The position numbers and the translations under genes were made by a program. A stretch of 64,000 nucleotides of DNA, taken from Deltaproteobacteria bacterium. GTDB taxonomy: Bacteria > UBA10199 > DSSB01 > JACPFA01. Shown one piece after another: positions 6,649 through 14,731 of this stretch. Below the pieces are notes generated by a model, which saw nothing but the letters and a program-made list of their open reading frames with translations, searched no databases and was not told the origin of the DNA. How positions within the stretch are numbered: the first letter of the stretch is position 1; the number at the start of each line of letters is the position of its first letter. The stretch spans positions 1 through 64,000 of the forward strand of contig JACPFA010000015.1 in assembly GCA_016183235.1 (NCBI GenBank), written 5' to 3'.

Positions 6649-8487
6649 ATGAAGCCCCGATTTAAAAATAAACTCTTTAATCTATTCTTTTATTTTTCCT
6701 TTATTTCAATCTTAGCTTGGACGGGTTGCGGTGGAGCAGCCAGTGGCCCCGGTGGGCCTGGAGGTCCTGGTGGGCCTGGAGGTCCTGGTGGTCCTGGTAG
6801 TCCGAGTGATACCGATGCCGACGGAGTCGTTGATGCTAGTGACAATTGCCCTGCAGTAGCCAATGCCGATCAGGCTAATCTTGATGGTGATTCCATGGGT
6901 GATTCCTGTGACGATGATGCTGATGGTGATGGGATTGGAGCTATGTCCAGTGATTGTAACGATTTAAATGCCAGTGCCTTTCCCGGTGCCTCCGATCTTC
7001 CTGACAACAACCTTGCCGACACCAACTGTGATGGCATCGATGGTAATTTAACGAATGCCCTGTGGGTGGCAGCCGATGGTAATGACGTAACCGGCGATGG
7101 GTCTATTTCAAATCCCTACCAAACCCTACAAAAGGGTGTGGATGAAGCGGTATTAGATCCCACCAAAGATGTCTACGTCGCAGGTGGAACTTATCCCCAA
7201 GTTACTAACGTTTTAATGCGCGGGGTTCGTATGTATGGTGGTTTTGGCCCACTTTCAGGCAGCCTGCGCGAACGCAATCCTCAAACCTTTGTTTCTTTGG
7301 TGAATGGAACTGCCTTTTTAGGCTTAATTGCCCTAACAACTTCAGAGACAGGTCATGATTCAGTCATAAGTGGTTTTCGCACCGAAACAACCAATGGTGT
7401 AGGTGGTTTTGTGATTGTGAATGGTTCTCCTACGATTGAATACAATGCAATTAGTTTAGCGGGTCATGCGGGCGACTCATCTTATGGGATGGTCTTGTAT
7501 GGGGTTACCCCTGGTAGCCATGCCCCGCAAGTTTTGCATAATACCATTGAGGTGGGCAATGTTACAGGGCCAGGTGCAGGTGCCTTTGGGATCATTGGTT
7601 TGGCTATACCAGGTACTAGTTACGAACTAACCCTCGAAGATAATACCATTACCGTGGGTTCAGGTACTGTGGCTAGTGTTGGCGTGATGCTTTATGGTGG
7701 TGACCCTACGACCCAAATCTCTTTAGATATGGAAGCCAACCGCGTGCAAATCGCCAGTGCCAGTGTTTATTCTGTAGGATTAGCCTTAGGTGTGCAGTTT
7801 AGCGGTGGGGTTCTAAGCCCAGATCAATATTTTAATTCTGCCCGCGTGGTTCGCAATACCTTTACGGGTGATAGCGTTAATCCTTCGCTTGTCACAGTAT
7901 CCGTGTTGCTCAATGCCGGTAGCAACAGTACTGAAACCCTTATTGCAAATAATTTCTTGGTGAGCGGTTTGGCGAGCCTAGCGAGTTATGGAGTATATGC
8001 CCAAGATCTATTGCTGGATATCATCAATAACACTCTGGTGGCGAATAGTACGGCGATAACTCGTGCTATTCAGGTGTCGGACCCCGCCGGCGGTGATGCC
8101 AGCGAAGTGGCGATTATCAATAATATCATCACTTCAGCCCAAGCAGCCTTGACTCCAGTGACAGTGGGGATTCATCGTGGCGATGCTAATACCACGATCA
8201 CCGATCTGCGTAATAACCTGATTCGTTCCGATTTTGTTGTGTTGTATTATGCTGCCATGCCAGCACTGACGGTCACAACTCTGGCGGATCTTAATGCCTT
8301 GCCCATGGCGAGCGATAACCTCGTTGATCTTCCCCAATTCGTTAGCGCAACCAATTATCATTTGGCCAACGCTTCAAGCCCAGGGGTTGATGATGGTATG
8401 AATGTAACTGGGATTACCAACGATATCGACGGTAATACTCGGGCCTCCGGTAGCTTTGATATAGGTGCCGATGAGTTTGTGCCCTGA
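6649..8487 (+). CDS. surface lipoprotein, paralogue of 4555-6345
   Basis: This 612-residue protein repeats the design of its upstream neighbour: signal peptide ending in the lipobox WTGC (residue 26), a collagen-like Gly-Gly-Pro linker of seven units, thrombospondin type-3-like repeats (DNCPAVANADQANLDGDS), a MopE-like block (SDCNDLNASAFPGASDLPD, TNCDGIDG), and a long beta-helix closing with SSPGVDDGMN...DIGADEF. The two share runs such as EAVLDPTKDVYV and MRGVR-YGGFG, so they arose by duplication. It is likely lipid-anchored and surface exposed. The linker is longer and more regular than in the first copy. GAGGAG upstream supports the start. Confidence 0.85.
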   Translation: MKPRFKNKLFNLFFYFSFISILAWTGCGGAASGPGGPGGPGGPGGPGGPGSPSDTDADGVVDASDNCPAVANADQANLDGDSMGDSCDDDADGDGIGAMSSDCNDLNASAFPGASDLPDNNLADTNCDGIDGNLTNALWVAADGNDVTGDGSISNPYQTLQKGVDEAVLDPTKDVYVAGGTYPQVTNVLMRGVRMYGGFGPLSGSLRERNPQTFVSLVNGTAFLGLIALTTSETGHDSVISGFRTETTNGVGGFVIVNGSPTIEYNAISLAGHAGDSSYGMVLYGVTPGSHAPQVLHNTIEVGNVTGPGAGAFGIIGLAIPGTSYELTLEDNTITVGSGTVASVGVMLYGGDPTTQISLDMEANRVQIASASVYSVGLALGVQFSGGVLSPDQYFNSARVVRNTFTGDSVNPSLVTVSVLLNAGSNSTETLIANNFLVSGLASLASYGVYAQDLLLDIINNTLVANSTAITRAIQVSDPAGGDASEVAIINNIITSAQAALTPVTVGIHRGDANTTITDLRNNLIRSDFVVLYYAAMPALTVTTLADLNALPMASDNLVDLPQFVSATNYHLANASSPGVDDGMNVTGITNDIDGNTRASGSFDIGADEFVP

Positions 8488-8526
8488 TGAATTGAAAAAT
8501 TTCCCCTCTCCTAAACAAGCATGCAG

Positions 8527-8555
8527 CCCCCGATGGTTAATAAAATCATCGGGGG
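8527..8555 (+). terminator. hairpin after the second lipoprotein gene
   Basis: CCCCCGATG pairs perfectly with CATCGGGGG across an 11-nt loop, 40 bp past the stop codon. Only a short T-poor tail (TTGGTG) follows, so it is a weaker intrinsic terminator than the one after the first paralogue. Confidence 0.6.
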
Positions 8556-8570
8556 TTGGTGCATGTTGGT

Positions 8571-8745
8571 CTTACTAACAAGTCATCTGTATAGGCTACA
8601 GCTTGCTTCGGCTTATGGGCTGCGAGCGCGTCAGATTTCGCAAAAAGTCCTCGACGTACCTTAGGGTACGCCTGCGGGCTTTTTGCTCATCTTCCTTCTC
8701 TCGCCACATAATCCTCGCAATCTGTAGCCTATACAGAGGACTTAT
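8571..8745. repeat. family R5 palindromic repeat, copy 1
   Basis: The ends form an inverted repeat (TCTGTATAGGCTACAG left, CTGTAGCCTATACAGA right). The core contains a second palindrome around GTACCTTAGGGTAC, flanked by CAAAAAGTCC and GGGCTTTTTG. A second copy in inverted orientation interrupts the KilA-N gene at 11354-11507. No coding capacity; size and terminal repeats fit a non-autonomous mobile element. Confidence 0.75.
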
Positions 8746-8753
8746 GCCATACA

Positions 8754-9770
8754 ATGAGTGCCCCAACTAAAAGCCAAGACATTCAACCGCAAATCCTTCA
8801 ATCTGTTCTTTACGGCCCGGCACGGGCAAAGATTTTGAACGTTGCTTTGCAGTTAGATCTTTTTTCTCTGATTCATCACAATCAAACCACCCTTGATAAA
8901 TTAACCAAACAATTAAATTTGCCACTGCGTTCGGCGCGGTTTTTGTTAGATGCCCTGGTGGGCATGGGCCTGCTGCAAAAATTAAAATCTCAATATAAAC
9001 TAGGCCACGAAGCAGCGACCTTTTTAGTTCGTGGAGAATCAAGATATATTGGTGCTTACCTGTTGGGGGTGAGTCAATTTCAAGATAAGTGGGACGGTTT
9101 AAGCGATTGCCTAAAAAGTGGGAAACCTGTTACCGCAGCCATTACCCCTGAGGCGCAAACCCTCTTTTTTCAAGAATTGGCCAAGGCCCTCTTTAGTGTG
9201 AATTATTTATCGGCTGTTCATTTAGCTAAAAAGTTAGGGCTAGGAAAAACCATTAAAGCACCAAGAATTCTCGATGTGGCCTGTGGGGCCGCTCCCTGGA
9301 GCATTGCCTGTGCCTTGGCCGATACTGGGTGCCAAATTGTGGCCATGGATTTGCCGGGGGTTTTGCAAGTGGCCCAAGAACAGGTGCAAAAATTTCGTTT
9401 AGGTAAACAGTTTCAATTTTTAGGCGGCGATCTCAAAGAATTTAATTTTGGGGTAGAGGCCTTCGACTTAATCATCTTAGGCCACATTTGTCATGGGGTA
9501 GGCGAGGCAGAAACCCGTCGTTTGTTAAAGAAGGCCTATGACGCATTAAAAGTGGGCGGCAAAATTATTGTGGCAGAATTTTTGGTTAACGACCTTCGCA
9601 CCGCACCCGAAGTGAACTTACTTTTTGCCATGAACATGCTGCTTTCCACCGAACAGGGCGATGTTTTTTCGATCAAAGATTTCAAACGTTGGTTGGGCAT
9701 GGTGGGGTTCAAAAAAACGACCAGCCTTAATTTGCTCCACCCAACCCAAGGGGTGGTTGCGACTAAGTGA
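8754..9770 (+). CDS. SAM-dependent O-methyltransferase with dimerisation domain
   Basis: The 338-residue protein has the two-part layout of the plant/bacterial O-methyltransferase-2 family. The N-terminal ~110 residues are a winged-helix dimerisation domain (ILNVALQLDLFSLI, LTKQLNLPLRSARFLLDALVGMGLL). The C-terminal Rossmann domain has motif I at ILDVACGAAPWSIACAL, an acidic ribose ligand in IVAMDLPGVL, and LIILGHICHG plus GGKIIVAEFLVND further on. Relatives methylate hydroxyl groups of carotenoids, polyketides or bacteriochlorophyll; the substrate cannot be read here. It stands alone right after repeat R5. GAGGA lies 12 nt before the ATG, somewhat far. Confidence 0.85.
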   Translation: MSAPTKSQDIQPQILQSVLYGPARAKILNVALQLDLFSLIHHNQTTLDKLTKQLNLPLRSARFLLDALVGMGLLQKLKSQYKLGHEAATFLVRGESRYIGAYLLGVSQFQDKWDGLSDCLKSGKPVTAAITPEAQTLFFQELAKALFSVNYLSAVHLAKKLGLGKTIKAPRILDVACGAAPWSIACALADTGCQIVAMDLPGVLQVAQEQVQKFRLGKQFQFLGGDLKEFNFGVEAFDLIILGHICHGVGEAETRRLLKKAYDALKVGGKIIVAEFLVNDLRTAPEVNLLFAMNMLLSTEQGDVFSIKDFKRWLGMVGFKKTTSLNLLHPTQGVVATK

Positions 9771-9855
9771 TTCATGAAATGGCCTAAACGCAAGAGCACT
9801 TAGCAGGCCAAAGGAAAAATAACCTTATCGTAAGATTTTAGATAAAGCTGTGATT

Positions 9856-10512
9856 ATGAAAAGAGAAATTCAATCCGTTAGACGAGATTTGAGTCACTAT
9901 TTATTTCATTGGACAAGACGCACTCAACAAAAGCCTGCCAGTGATATTCTAATGGAAATTTTGGAACAGAAGATACTCAAAGGTTCAAACAATTATATAA
10001 GAGGATCTTGTGGAGAATCTCATAAATGTGTTTGTTTTACTGAAACACCTGTTTCTGAATTCGTTTCATTGTTTAAATTTGTATTGCGCAATCGAGATAA
10101 ACCGAATGCAGAACTTTTACGATATGAACCCTATGGCATTGCGGTAAAAAAAGAATGGCTTTTTAAACAGGATGGTCGTCCTGTTATTTATCAAACCAAT
10201 GCAGAGTATGAGAAACTGCCATCCGATTTGCAGTGGAGACATTGCAAATATGATCCTTAAAAAAATCATGATTTTACATGGGAGCGTGAATGGAGAATTC
10301 AAACAGATGAGTTGAAATTAGATTTCGAAAACATACTGGTTATTGTGCCGACTACTGATCTTGCTTTTGAAATCATGAAACAATATGCAGAGCAAGTTGG
10401 TCATTTTGACGAGCATGGTGGCTCCGATGATGCTGACATAAAGCCTGTTGTGCTAGCCGTATCTTTGGAGATTTTTGGTCTTCAGTGGGAATGGAACGAG
10501 TTCGACAGATGA
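9856..10512 (+). pseudogene. abortive-infection/DUF2971-like gene with in-frame stop
   Basis: Two open segments in the same frame are split by a single TAA at 10258-10260. The upstream part (FHWTRR, CVCFTETPVSEF, YGIAVKKEWLF, GRPVIYQTNAEYEKLP, LQWRHCKYDP) and the downstream part (KNHDFTWEREWRI, then NILVIVPTTDLAFEI) join smoothly into one protein of about 218 residues. The H-[FW]-T-R, F-T-E-x-P, RPVIYQ and W-E-R-E-W-R-I blocks are those of a phage/defence-associated family of unknown function. Its stop overlaps the next start as ATGA. The simplest view is a nonsense-mutated gene; readthrough is possible but unsupported. Confidence 0.7.
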
Positions 10513-10655
10513 ATATACGGGACACCAGATTTCTTTATTGGTTGGGTTTAGGACGGCTTATCGATCCCGAGACAGGCAATCCAAATACGCTAGAAGGGCT
10601 GTAAAAAGCATTAGAAGATGAAAAATCGAAGCTTACAATAGGTTGTTGCGATTAA
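10509..10655 (+). pseudogene. small second cistron with in-frame stop
   Basis: The ATG overlaps the previous stop (ATGA) and 31 codons follow (MNIRDTRFLYWLGLGRLI...) before TAA at 10602-10604. The same frame then continues for 16 codons (KALEDEKSKLTIGCCD) to a second TAA that abuts the KilA-N start codon. The tight ATGA and TAA-ATG junctions suggest a former three-gene operon. I recognise no family. Confidence 0.45.
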
Positions 10656-11646
10656 ATGAACAAAACACTTATAGTTCAAAACCAGCAAATCAGTATCATT
10701 TTAGGGGATAAAGCCGATTATATATCGCTTACAGACATCGCGCGCTCTAAAAATAGGGATGAGCCTAAGGATATTATTAAAAACTGGATGCGATCCAAAA
10801 GTACCATCGAGTTTTTGGGTATTTGGGAACAAATCAACAATCCTGATTTCAAAGGGGTCGAATTCGACGCCTTTAAAAATGAGGCGGGAAGTAATGCCTT
10901 TGTACTTTCTCCTCAAAAATGGATTGAAGCTACCCATGCTATTGGAATCGTTTCAAAATCTGGTCGTTATGGTGGGGGAACTTATGCCCATAGAGATATT
11001 GCCTTTGAATTTGCTTCTTGGATTAGCGCAGAATTTAAACTGTATCTCATTAAAGAATTCCAGCGGTTAAAGTTTGAAGAAAATGAAAGGCTTGCTTTAG
11101 GCTGGGACTTCAAACGTACTCTTGCGAAGGTGAATTATAGGGTTCATACCGATGCCATTAAAAATCATCTGGTCCCTCCGAAGATTTCTAAAGCTTCCGA
11201 ACAAATTATTTATGCCAATGAGGCTGATGTTTTGAATGTTGCTTTATTTGGCATGACCGCAAAAGACTGGCGCAATCAGAATAAAGGGAAAGCAGGAAAT
11301 ATTCGTGATTATTCAACCGTGGAGCAACTCGTTGTTCTCTCTAATCTCGAAACCTTACTAACAAGTCCGTGGTGTGTCTAACAGATTGCGAGGATTTTGA
11401 GCCGAGACAAGGAAGATGAGCGAAAAGCCCGGAGGCGTACCCATAGGTACGTCGAGGACTTTTCGTGAAATCTGACGCAGTCGCAGGCCAAAAGGGCAAG
11501 GACTTATACAGTCAGAAAGACTCGAACGTCTTAATGAAATTGCCATTATCCAAATGAGATCTTTGCTTGGACATCCCACCCTTAAGAAGGTAGAACAAAA
11601 TTTCATGTCTGTGAAAAATGAGTCATCAAAAATAACAAAAAAATAA
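10656..11646 (+). pseudogene. KilA-N domain gene interrupted by repeat R5
   Basis: Residues 1-~235 encode a KilA-N-type DNA-binding protein: ISLTDIARSKN, IKNWMRSKSTIEFLGIWEQ, WIEATHAIGIVSKSGRYGGG, then HRDIAFEFASWISAEFKLYLI, and a C-terminal part typical of virus/phage KilA-N proteins (LNVALFGMTAKDWR, TVEQLVVLSNLE). The frame then enters repeat R5 and stops at 11379-11381. Past the repeat, at 11500-11646 in another frame, the missing tail appears (GLIQSERLERLNEIAIIQMR, then LGHPTLKKVEQ). The family normally reads NLE, about nine residues, then a G-L-S-Q-x-x-R-L tail, so the repeat replaced or split that joint. The gene is most likely inactive. Confidence 0.8.
11354..11507. repeat. family R5 palindromic repeat, copy 2, inside KilA-N gene
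   Basis: This is the inverted counterpart of the copy at 8571-8745. It shares AGATTGCGAGGATT, GGAAGATGAGC, AAAAGCCCG, GGCGTACCC, GGTACGTCGAGGACTTTT and GAAATCTGACGC. The left edge CTTACTAACAAGTC is identical in both copies and the right edge AGGACTTAT is shared. It separates the two parts of the KilA-N coding sequence. Confidence 0.8.
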
Positions 11647-11671
11647 TATAGTATTGAATAAACTAAAAAGA

Positions 11672-12103
11672 CTACAGCAATTCTCGCAACTTAACTTTAG
11701 GCAAAAGAATTTGAATGTCGAGTTCTTTGCCAGAGAGGTCTTTGACTTGTTCGGTGGTGAGGGGGCTTATATTTTCTAAATACAATAAAGGTTCAAGATC
11801 TTCTAAAGTGAATTCGCGTGAAATTTTAGTGATGGTAACGGGGATGGGATGCTTTTCGCCTGCTTGCTCAAAATAAACTTGGCCGGTCTGATTTTTCTTT
11901 AAGTAACGAATTTTATTAAGAGGCACAATACTCACAAAGATCCAATGGGTCGGGTCTTTTTGGCGCAAGACTTTGCCTTGTAGATATAAAGTTGGTTGTA
12001 CCGTTGAGCGGTACAATAACACGATAAAGACAACCAAGCTGATTAAGCAAGTGAGTGCCAGTAGTGAGGCTAACAGCGTTTTATTGCCGATTTTCAACTT
12101 CAT
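11672..12103 (-). CDS. small membrane-anchored protein, partner of the ABC-like gene
   Basis: The chosen start (MKLKIGNK, 12103) overlaps the end of the upstream ABC-like gene by 23 bp; another ATG two codons earlier (12109) is equally possible. The ~143-residue product has one N-terminal transmembrane helix (LLASLLALTCLISLVVFIVLL) followed by a ~110-residue beta-rich domain (TLYLQGKVL, QTGQVYFEQAGEKHPIPVTI, LDIQILLPK). The shape resembles a minimal HlyD-like or periplasmic adaptor segment, but no defining motif is present. Overlap implies translational coupling and a shared function with the exporter-like protein. Confidence 0.65.
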   Translation of the reverse strand: MKLKIGNKTLLASLLALTCLISLVVFIVLLYRSTVQPTLYLQGKVLRQKDPTHWIFVSIVPLNKIRYLKKNQTGQVYFEQAGEKHPIPVTITKISREFTLEDLEPLLYLENISPLTTEQVKDLSGKELDIQILLPKVKLRELL

Positions 12104-14186
12104 AAACATTAATGGGTTGAGAAGAAAGTTTTGCTCGAACTGCTTGTAAGAGCGCCTCAACCGATTTCTCCGTTAGGTCTAGTAAATGGGTGTGTGAGCT
12201 GGTCAGGGTGAGGTAGAGGGAGTGATCTTCTAAATGAAAAGGGGTTGATTGAATTATTTTCTTAACCCGTTCAATAACAATCGTGCCACCTTCTAAATTT
12301 GTTTCGGGCATCAAAAGCGCAAATTCGCCTGGTTTTAAACAAACCACTTCATCACAAACCCTCACATTTTTGATTAATAAATTTAGAATATTTTGACAAA
12401 GTTCAAGGGCAGATTGTTGGTATTGATCTTGTAAAAAATCAAACCCCACAACAGTGAAGAGGCCAAAGCACAAGTCGCGCTGATACCGATTGCAGCGGGT
12501 GACCTCGCGCTCGAGTTGTTCCATAAAATGTCGAACATTGCCAAACTTCTCTTGGTAATAATGAAAGAATGCGCCTTGTCGATCTACCAATTCATCAAAC
12601 TTCCCAAACTCGCTTAGCCTTCCGGCACTGAAATACAAAACAGTATCACAAGTGCGTAATACTTCGATCTCTGGGTTTAAATAAATTGTCATACGGTCTT
12701 GGGCTATTTCTTTGAGTAAGCCCTTCATATTTTTATAATCGGTTTCTTCTAATGAAACATCATGTTTAATAATTACGATGCTTGGGTTCTGTAGTAAAAT
12801 TTTGGCCAAGTTCAACCTGAATTCAGTTGATAGGTCTAGCTTGATTCCGGTATCACCCAGTGGAGTAGATAAACCTTGAGGTAAGTTTTCTAACCATTTT
12901 TCTAGCCCAACCTTGGCAAGGGCAAGGCTTGCTTCGGTGGAGGTTGGAGTTATTTTAGGAGTCGTTAGATTTTTCAGCAATGTTGCATTGAACACTTTCA
13001 TTTCGTCTAATAAAATTCCGAAATGAGAACGTAGCGATCGAATAGATAGTTTGTGCGCTTGAGTACCATGAATGAAAACCAGATTTTCTTCTAAAGGGAG
13101 TTGATGAATCAAGGTTTGAATCCACTCCCACGATAATTCTTTGTTTTCATCAACGATGGCCAAATGGGCTTTGGGGAGGATGGCCGGCTTGCTTGAGTTT
13201 GTGTTTTCATGGTGGGGGAAAATCATAACTGCATTATTAGCGGCCTCGCTTAAGTTGTCTGTAGCGGTTGTTAAATTGAGAATCTTACGGATAGAATCAA
13301 CACTGCGATGCAGGCCTCGAATTTGACGAAATGAAAAGCGTAAATGATTTAAAGGTGATTGAATCAAAACGAAATTAAGAAAAAAGAAACTAGCCTGTCC
13401 CAAAGAAGTATCCCCCAATACCAATTTGTAACCCAAAAAAAAGCTAACCAACCCCACCCAGACTTTAACAATAATCGATTCACCAATGGCTTTGATGCCA
13501 CTTAAGAACCGCAAACGAATCGAAAGCATGAGCCGATTCGACAAACTTTGTTTAAGTTGATCAAGGGATTGATGTTCGGAATTAGAGCCCAGCACATCGA
13601 GATGAGTTTCGGCATAGTGGCGCAAACTTTTTAATTGATTGGTAAAGAGAGGTTTTTCTAGAAGATAAATGGGGATACCAAAAAACACAATGAGCGATAA
13701 ATTGCGATCGACATAAAACAAAATAATGCAAATTAAAGCGAGTTGAAAGCAATGGCCTGTGGATCGAACCAATTGATTAGGTAAGGTGGAGGCGAGCTGT
13801 ACGTCATGTTCTAAAGAATCACTAATCGATTGAACATATTTTTGATAATTTTGCAGGCGAGATAAAACCAGTAGTTTGTCAAAAAGCAAAACCGACAATT
13901 TAAGGCCGGCCTTTTCTTCCAACATCGTTTCAAAATAATCTAAACAACTTCCTAAAATAAGCATGAGCACCAATAAAAAAATGCAAGCGTAGAGTAGCGG
14001 TAAATAAAGGTTGAGCGCCCCATAAGGCACAATGATATCTAAGAAGAATTTAGCGACCAGTGGGAGCAGCAGCAGGGTAATCCCATGCCCAAATTCACCA
14101 AGCAATTGTAGCGTGCGCACCACGCCATCGCTTAAAAATAAAGTTTTGAAAACCGAGAATTTAGGAGCTAAGGGTTGAGCCACCAC
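12081..14186 (-). CDS. degenerate ABC exporter-like protein fused to GGDEF-like domain
   Basis: The 701-residue protein has three parts. Residues ~20-310 form a six-helix ABC exporter-type membrane domain. Residues ~330-535 align by order with an ABC ATPase, but Walker A (GxxGxGKST) is missing: the region reads LAIVDENKELSWEWIQ. The signature is replaced by LDLSTEFRLNLAKILLQNP, and Walker B has become SIVIIKHDVS. Residues ~545-690 look like a GGDEF domain (FMEQLEREVTRCNRYQRDLC at its start, VRVCDEVVCLKPGEFALLMPET at the active loop) with the catalytic GGDEF changed to KPGEF. So neither ATP hydrolysis nor cyclic-di-GMP synthesis is expected; a receptor or scaffold role is inferred. The start is GTG, directly after an in-frame TAG. 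Confidence 0.75.
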   Translation of the reverse strand: MVAQPLAPKFSVFKTLFLSDGVVRTLQLLGEFGHGITLLLLPLVAKFFLDIIVPYGALNLYLPLLYACIFLLVLMLILGSCLDYFETMLEEKAGLKLSVLLFDKLLVLSRLQNYQKYVQSISDSLEHDVQLASTLPNQLVRSTGHCFQLALICIILFYVDRNLSLIVFFGIPIYLLEKPLFTNQLKSLRHYAETHLDVLGSNSEHQSLDQLKQSLSNRLMLSIRLRFLSGIKAIGESIIVKVWVGLVSFFLGYKLVLGDTSLGQASFFFLNFVLIQSPLNHLRFSFRQIRGLHRSVDSIRKILNLTTATDNLSEAANNAVMIFPHHENTNSSKPAILPKAHLAIVDENKELSWEWIQTLIHQLPLEENLVFIHGTQAHKLSIRSLRSHFGILLDEMKVFNATLLKNLTTPKITPTSTEASLALAKVGLEKWLENLPQGLSTPLGDTGIKLDLSTEFRLNLAKILLQNPSIVIIKHDVSLEETDYKNMKGLLKEIAQDRMTIYLNPEIEVLRTCDTVLYFSAGRLSEFGKFDELVDRQGAFFHYYQEKFGNVRHFMEQLEREVTRCNRYQRDLCFGLFTVVGFDFLQDQYQQSALELCQNILNLLIKNVRVCDEVVCLKPGEFALLMPETNLEGGTIVIERVKKIIQSTPFHLEDHSLYLTLTSSHTHLLDLTEKSVEALLQAVRAKLSSQPINVYEVENRQ

Positions 14187-14276
14187 CTATCAAGTTCCCA
14201 TATCTCAAAACCCAGAGCAACCAAAGATTTAATTGCTGGGGTCCACAACCCTGTATATGCACTTGATGCCACCGTT

Positions 14277-14384
14277 GTCATTCCCGCGAAAGCGGGAATC
14301 CAGAAGTGTTTGAAAAGACTGGATCCCTGCCGGAGTTCACCCCTGCGTAGGCAGGGGTGAACTCCGGCAGGGGCAGGGGTGACA
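14277..14384. repeat. family R3 repeat, copy 1
   Basis: TGTCATTCCCGCGAAAGCGGGAATCCAG at the left and an inverted GGAGTTCACCCCTGCGTAG...GGGGTGAACTCC palindrome at the right form the same element as at 16906-16998 and 30112-30182, here in inverted orientation. Non-coding. Confidence 0.75.
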
Positions 14385-14427
14385 AGAAAAAGTGAGTGGT
14401 GTCAAGTGCATATGTGCATATGTGGGC

Positions 14428-14592
14428 CTTAGAATTTTAAGGGCTCGAAATAACTATTCTTTTTTCTTATTTGGCCCTCGCGGGGTTGGCAAATCAAAAA
14501 CAGCCGCTCAATTTGTATTTGCAGAGAAGAGCAAAAAAGAAAAGTGGGGGAAGTATGAGTGTGCCCCTGGCAATATGCCCTTGAAGAGTTGA
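14428..14592 (+). pseudogene. truncated AAA/DUF4143-type ATPase fragment
   Basis: The frame reads RILRARNNYSFFLFGPRGVGKSKTAAQF, which is the N-terminal strand and Walker A loop of AAA_14/DUF4143 ATPases (normally FFLFGPRGTGKS). It is lost after about 55 codons, while the family has about 400 residues. The fragment lies directly before another ATPase of a different subfamily. It is a remnant, not a functional gene. Confidence 0.6.
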
Positions 14593-14633
14593 GGTTACCA
14601 TTTTGACGGGCTTGATCTCGATTTTTCCTATAT

Positions 14634-14673
14634 ATCATCCTATAATAGTCAAAAAATACAATTATAGGATGAT
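14634..14673. promoter_or_regulatory. palindromic operator upstream of the AAA/DUF234 gene
   Basis: ATCATCCTATAAT and ATTATAGGATGAT are perfect 13-bp inverted copies separated by 14 bp. A third half-site, ATTATAGGAGGA, occurs at about 14715 and contains the ribosome binding site of the gene at 14732. The arrangement suggests that a protein, perhaps the gene product or an unlinked regulator, could block both transcription and translation start. Confidence 0.45.
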
Positions 14674-14731
14674 TATCCTATTTACTTTTCCTCCTATCAT
14701 GTTATTTTAATCACATTATAGGAGGATCCTT

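Noticed and set aside
14277-14384. CRISPR-like repeat
   Set aside because: Copies are dispersed singly across the window with no regular spacers; no cas genes are present.
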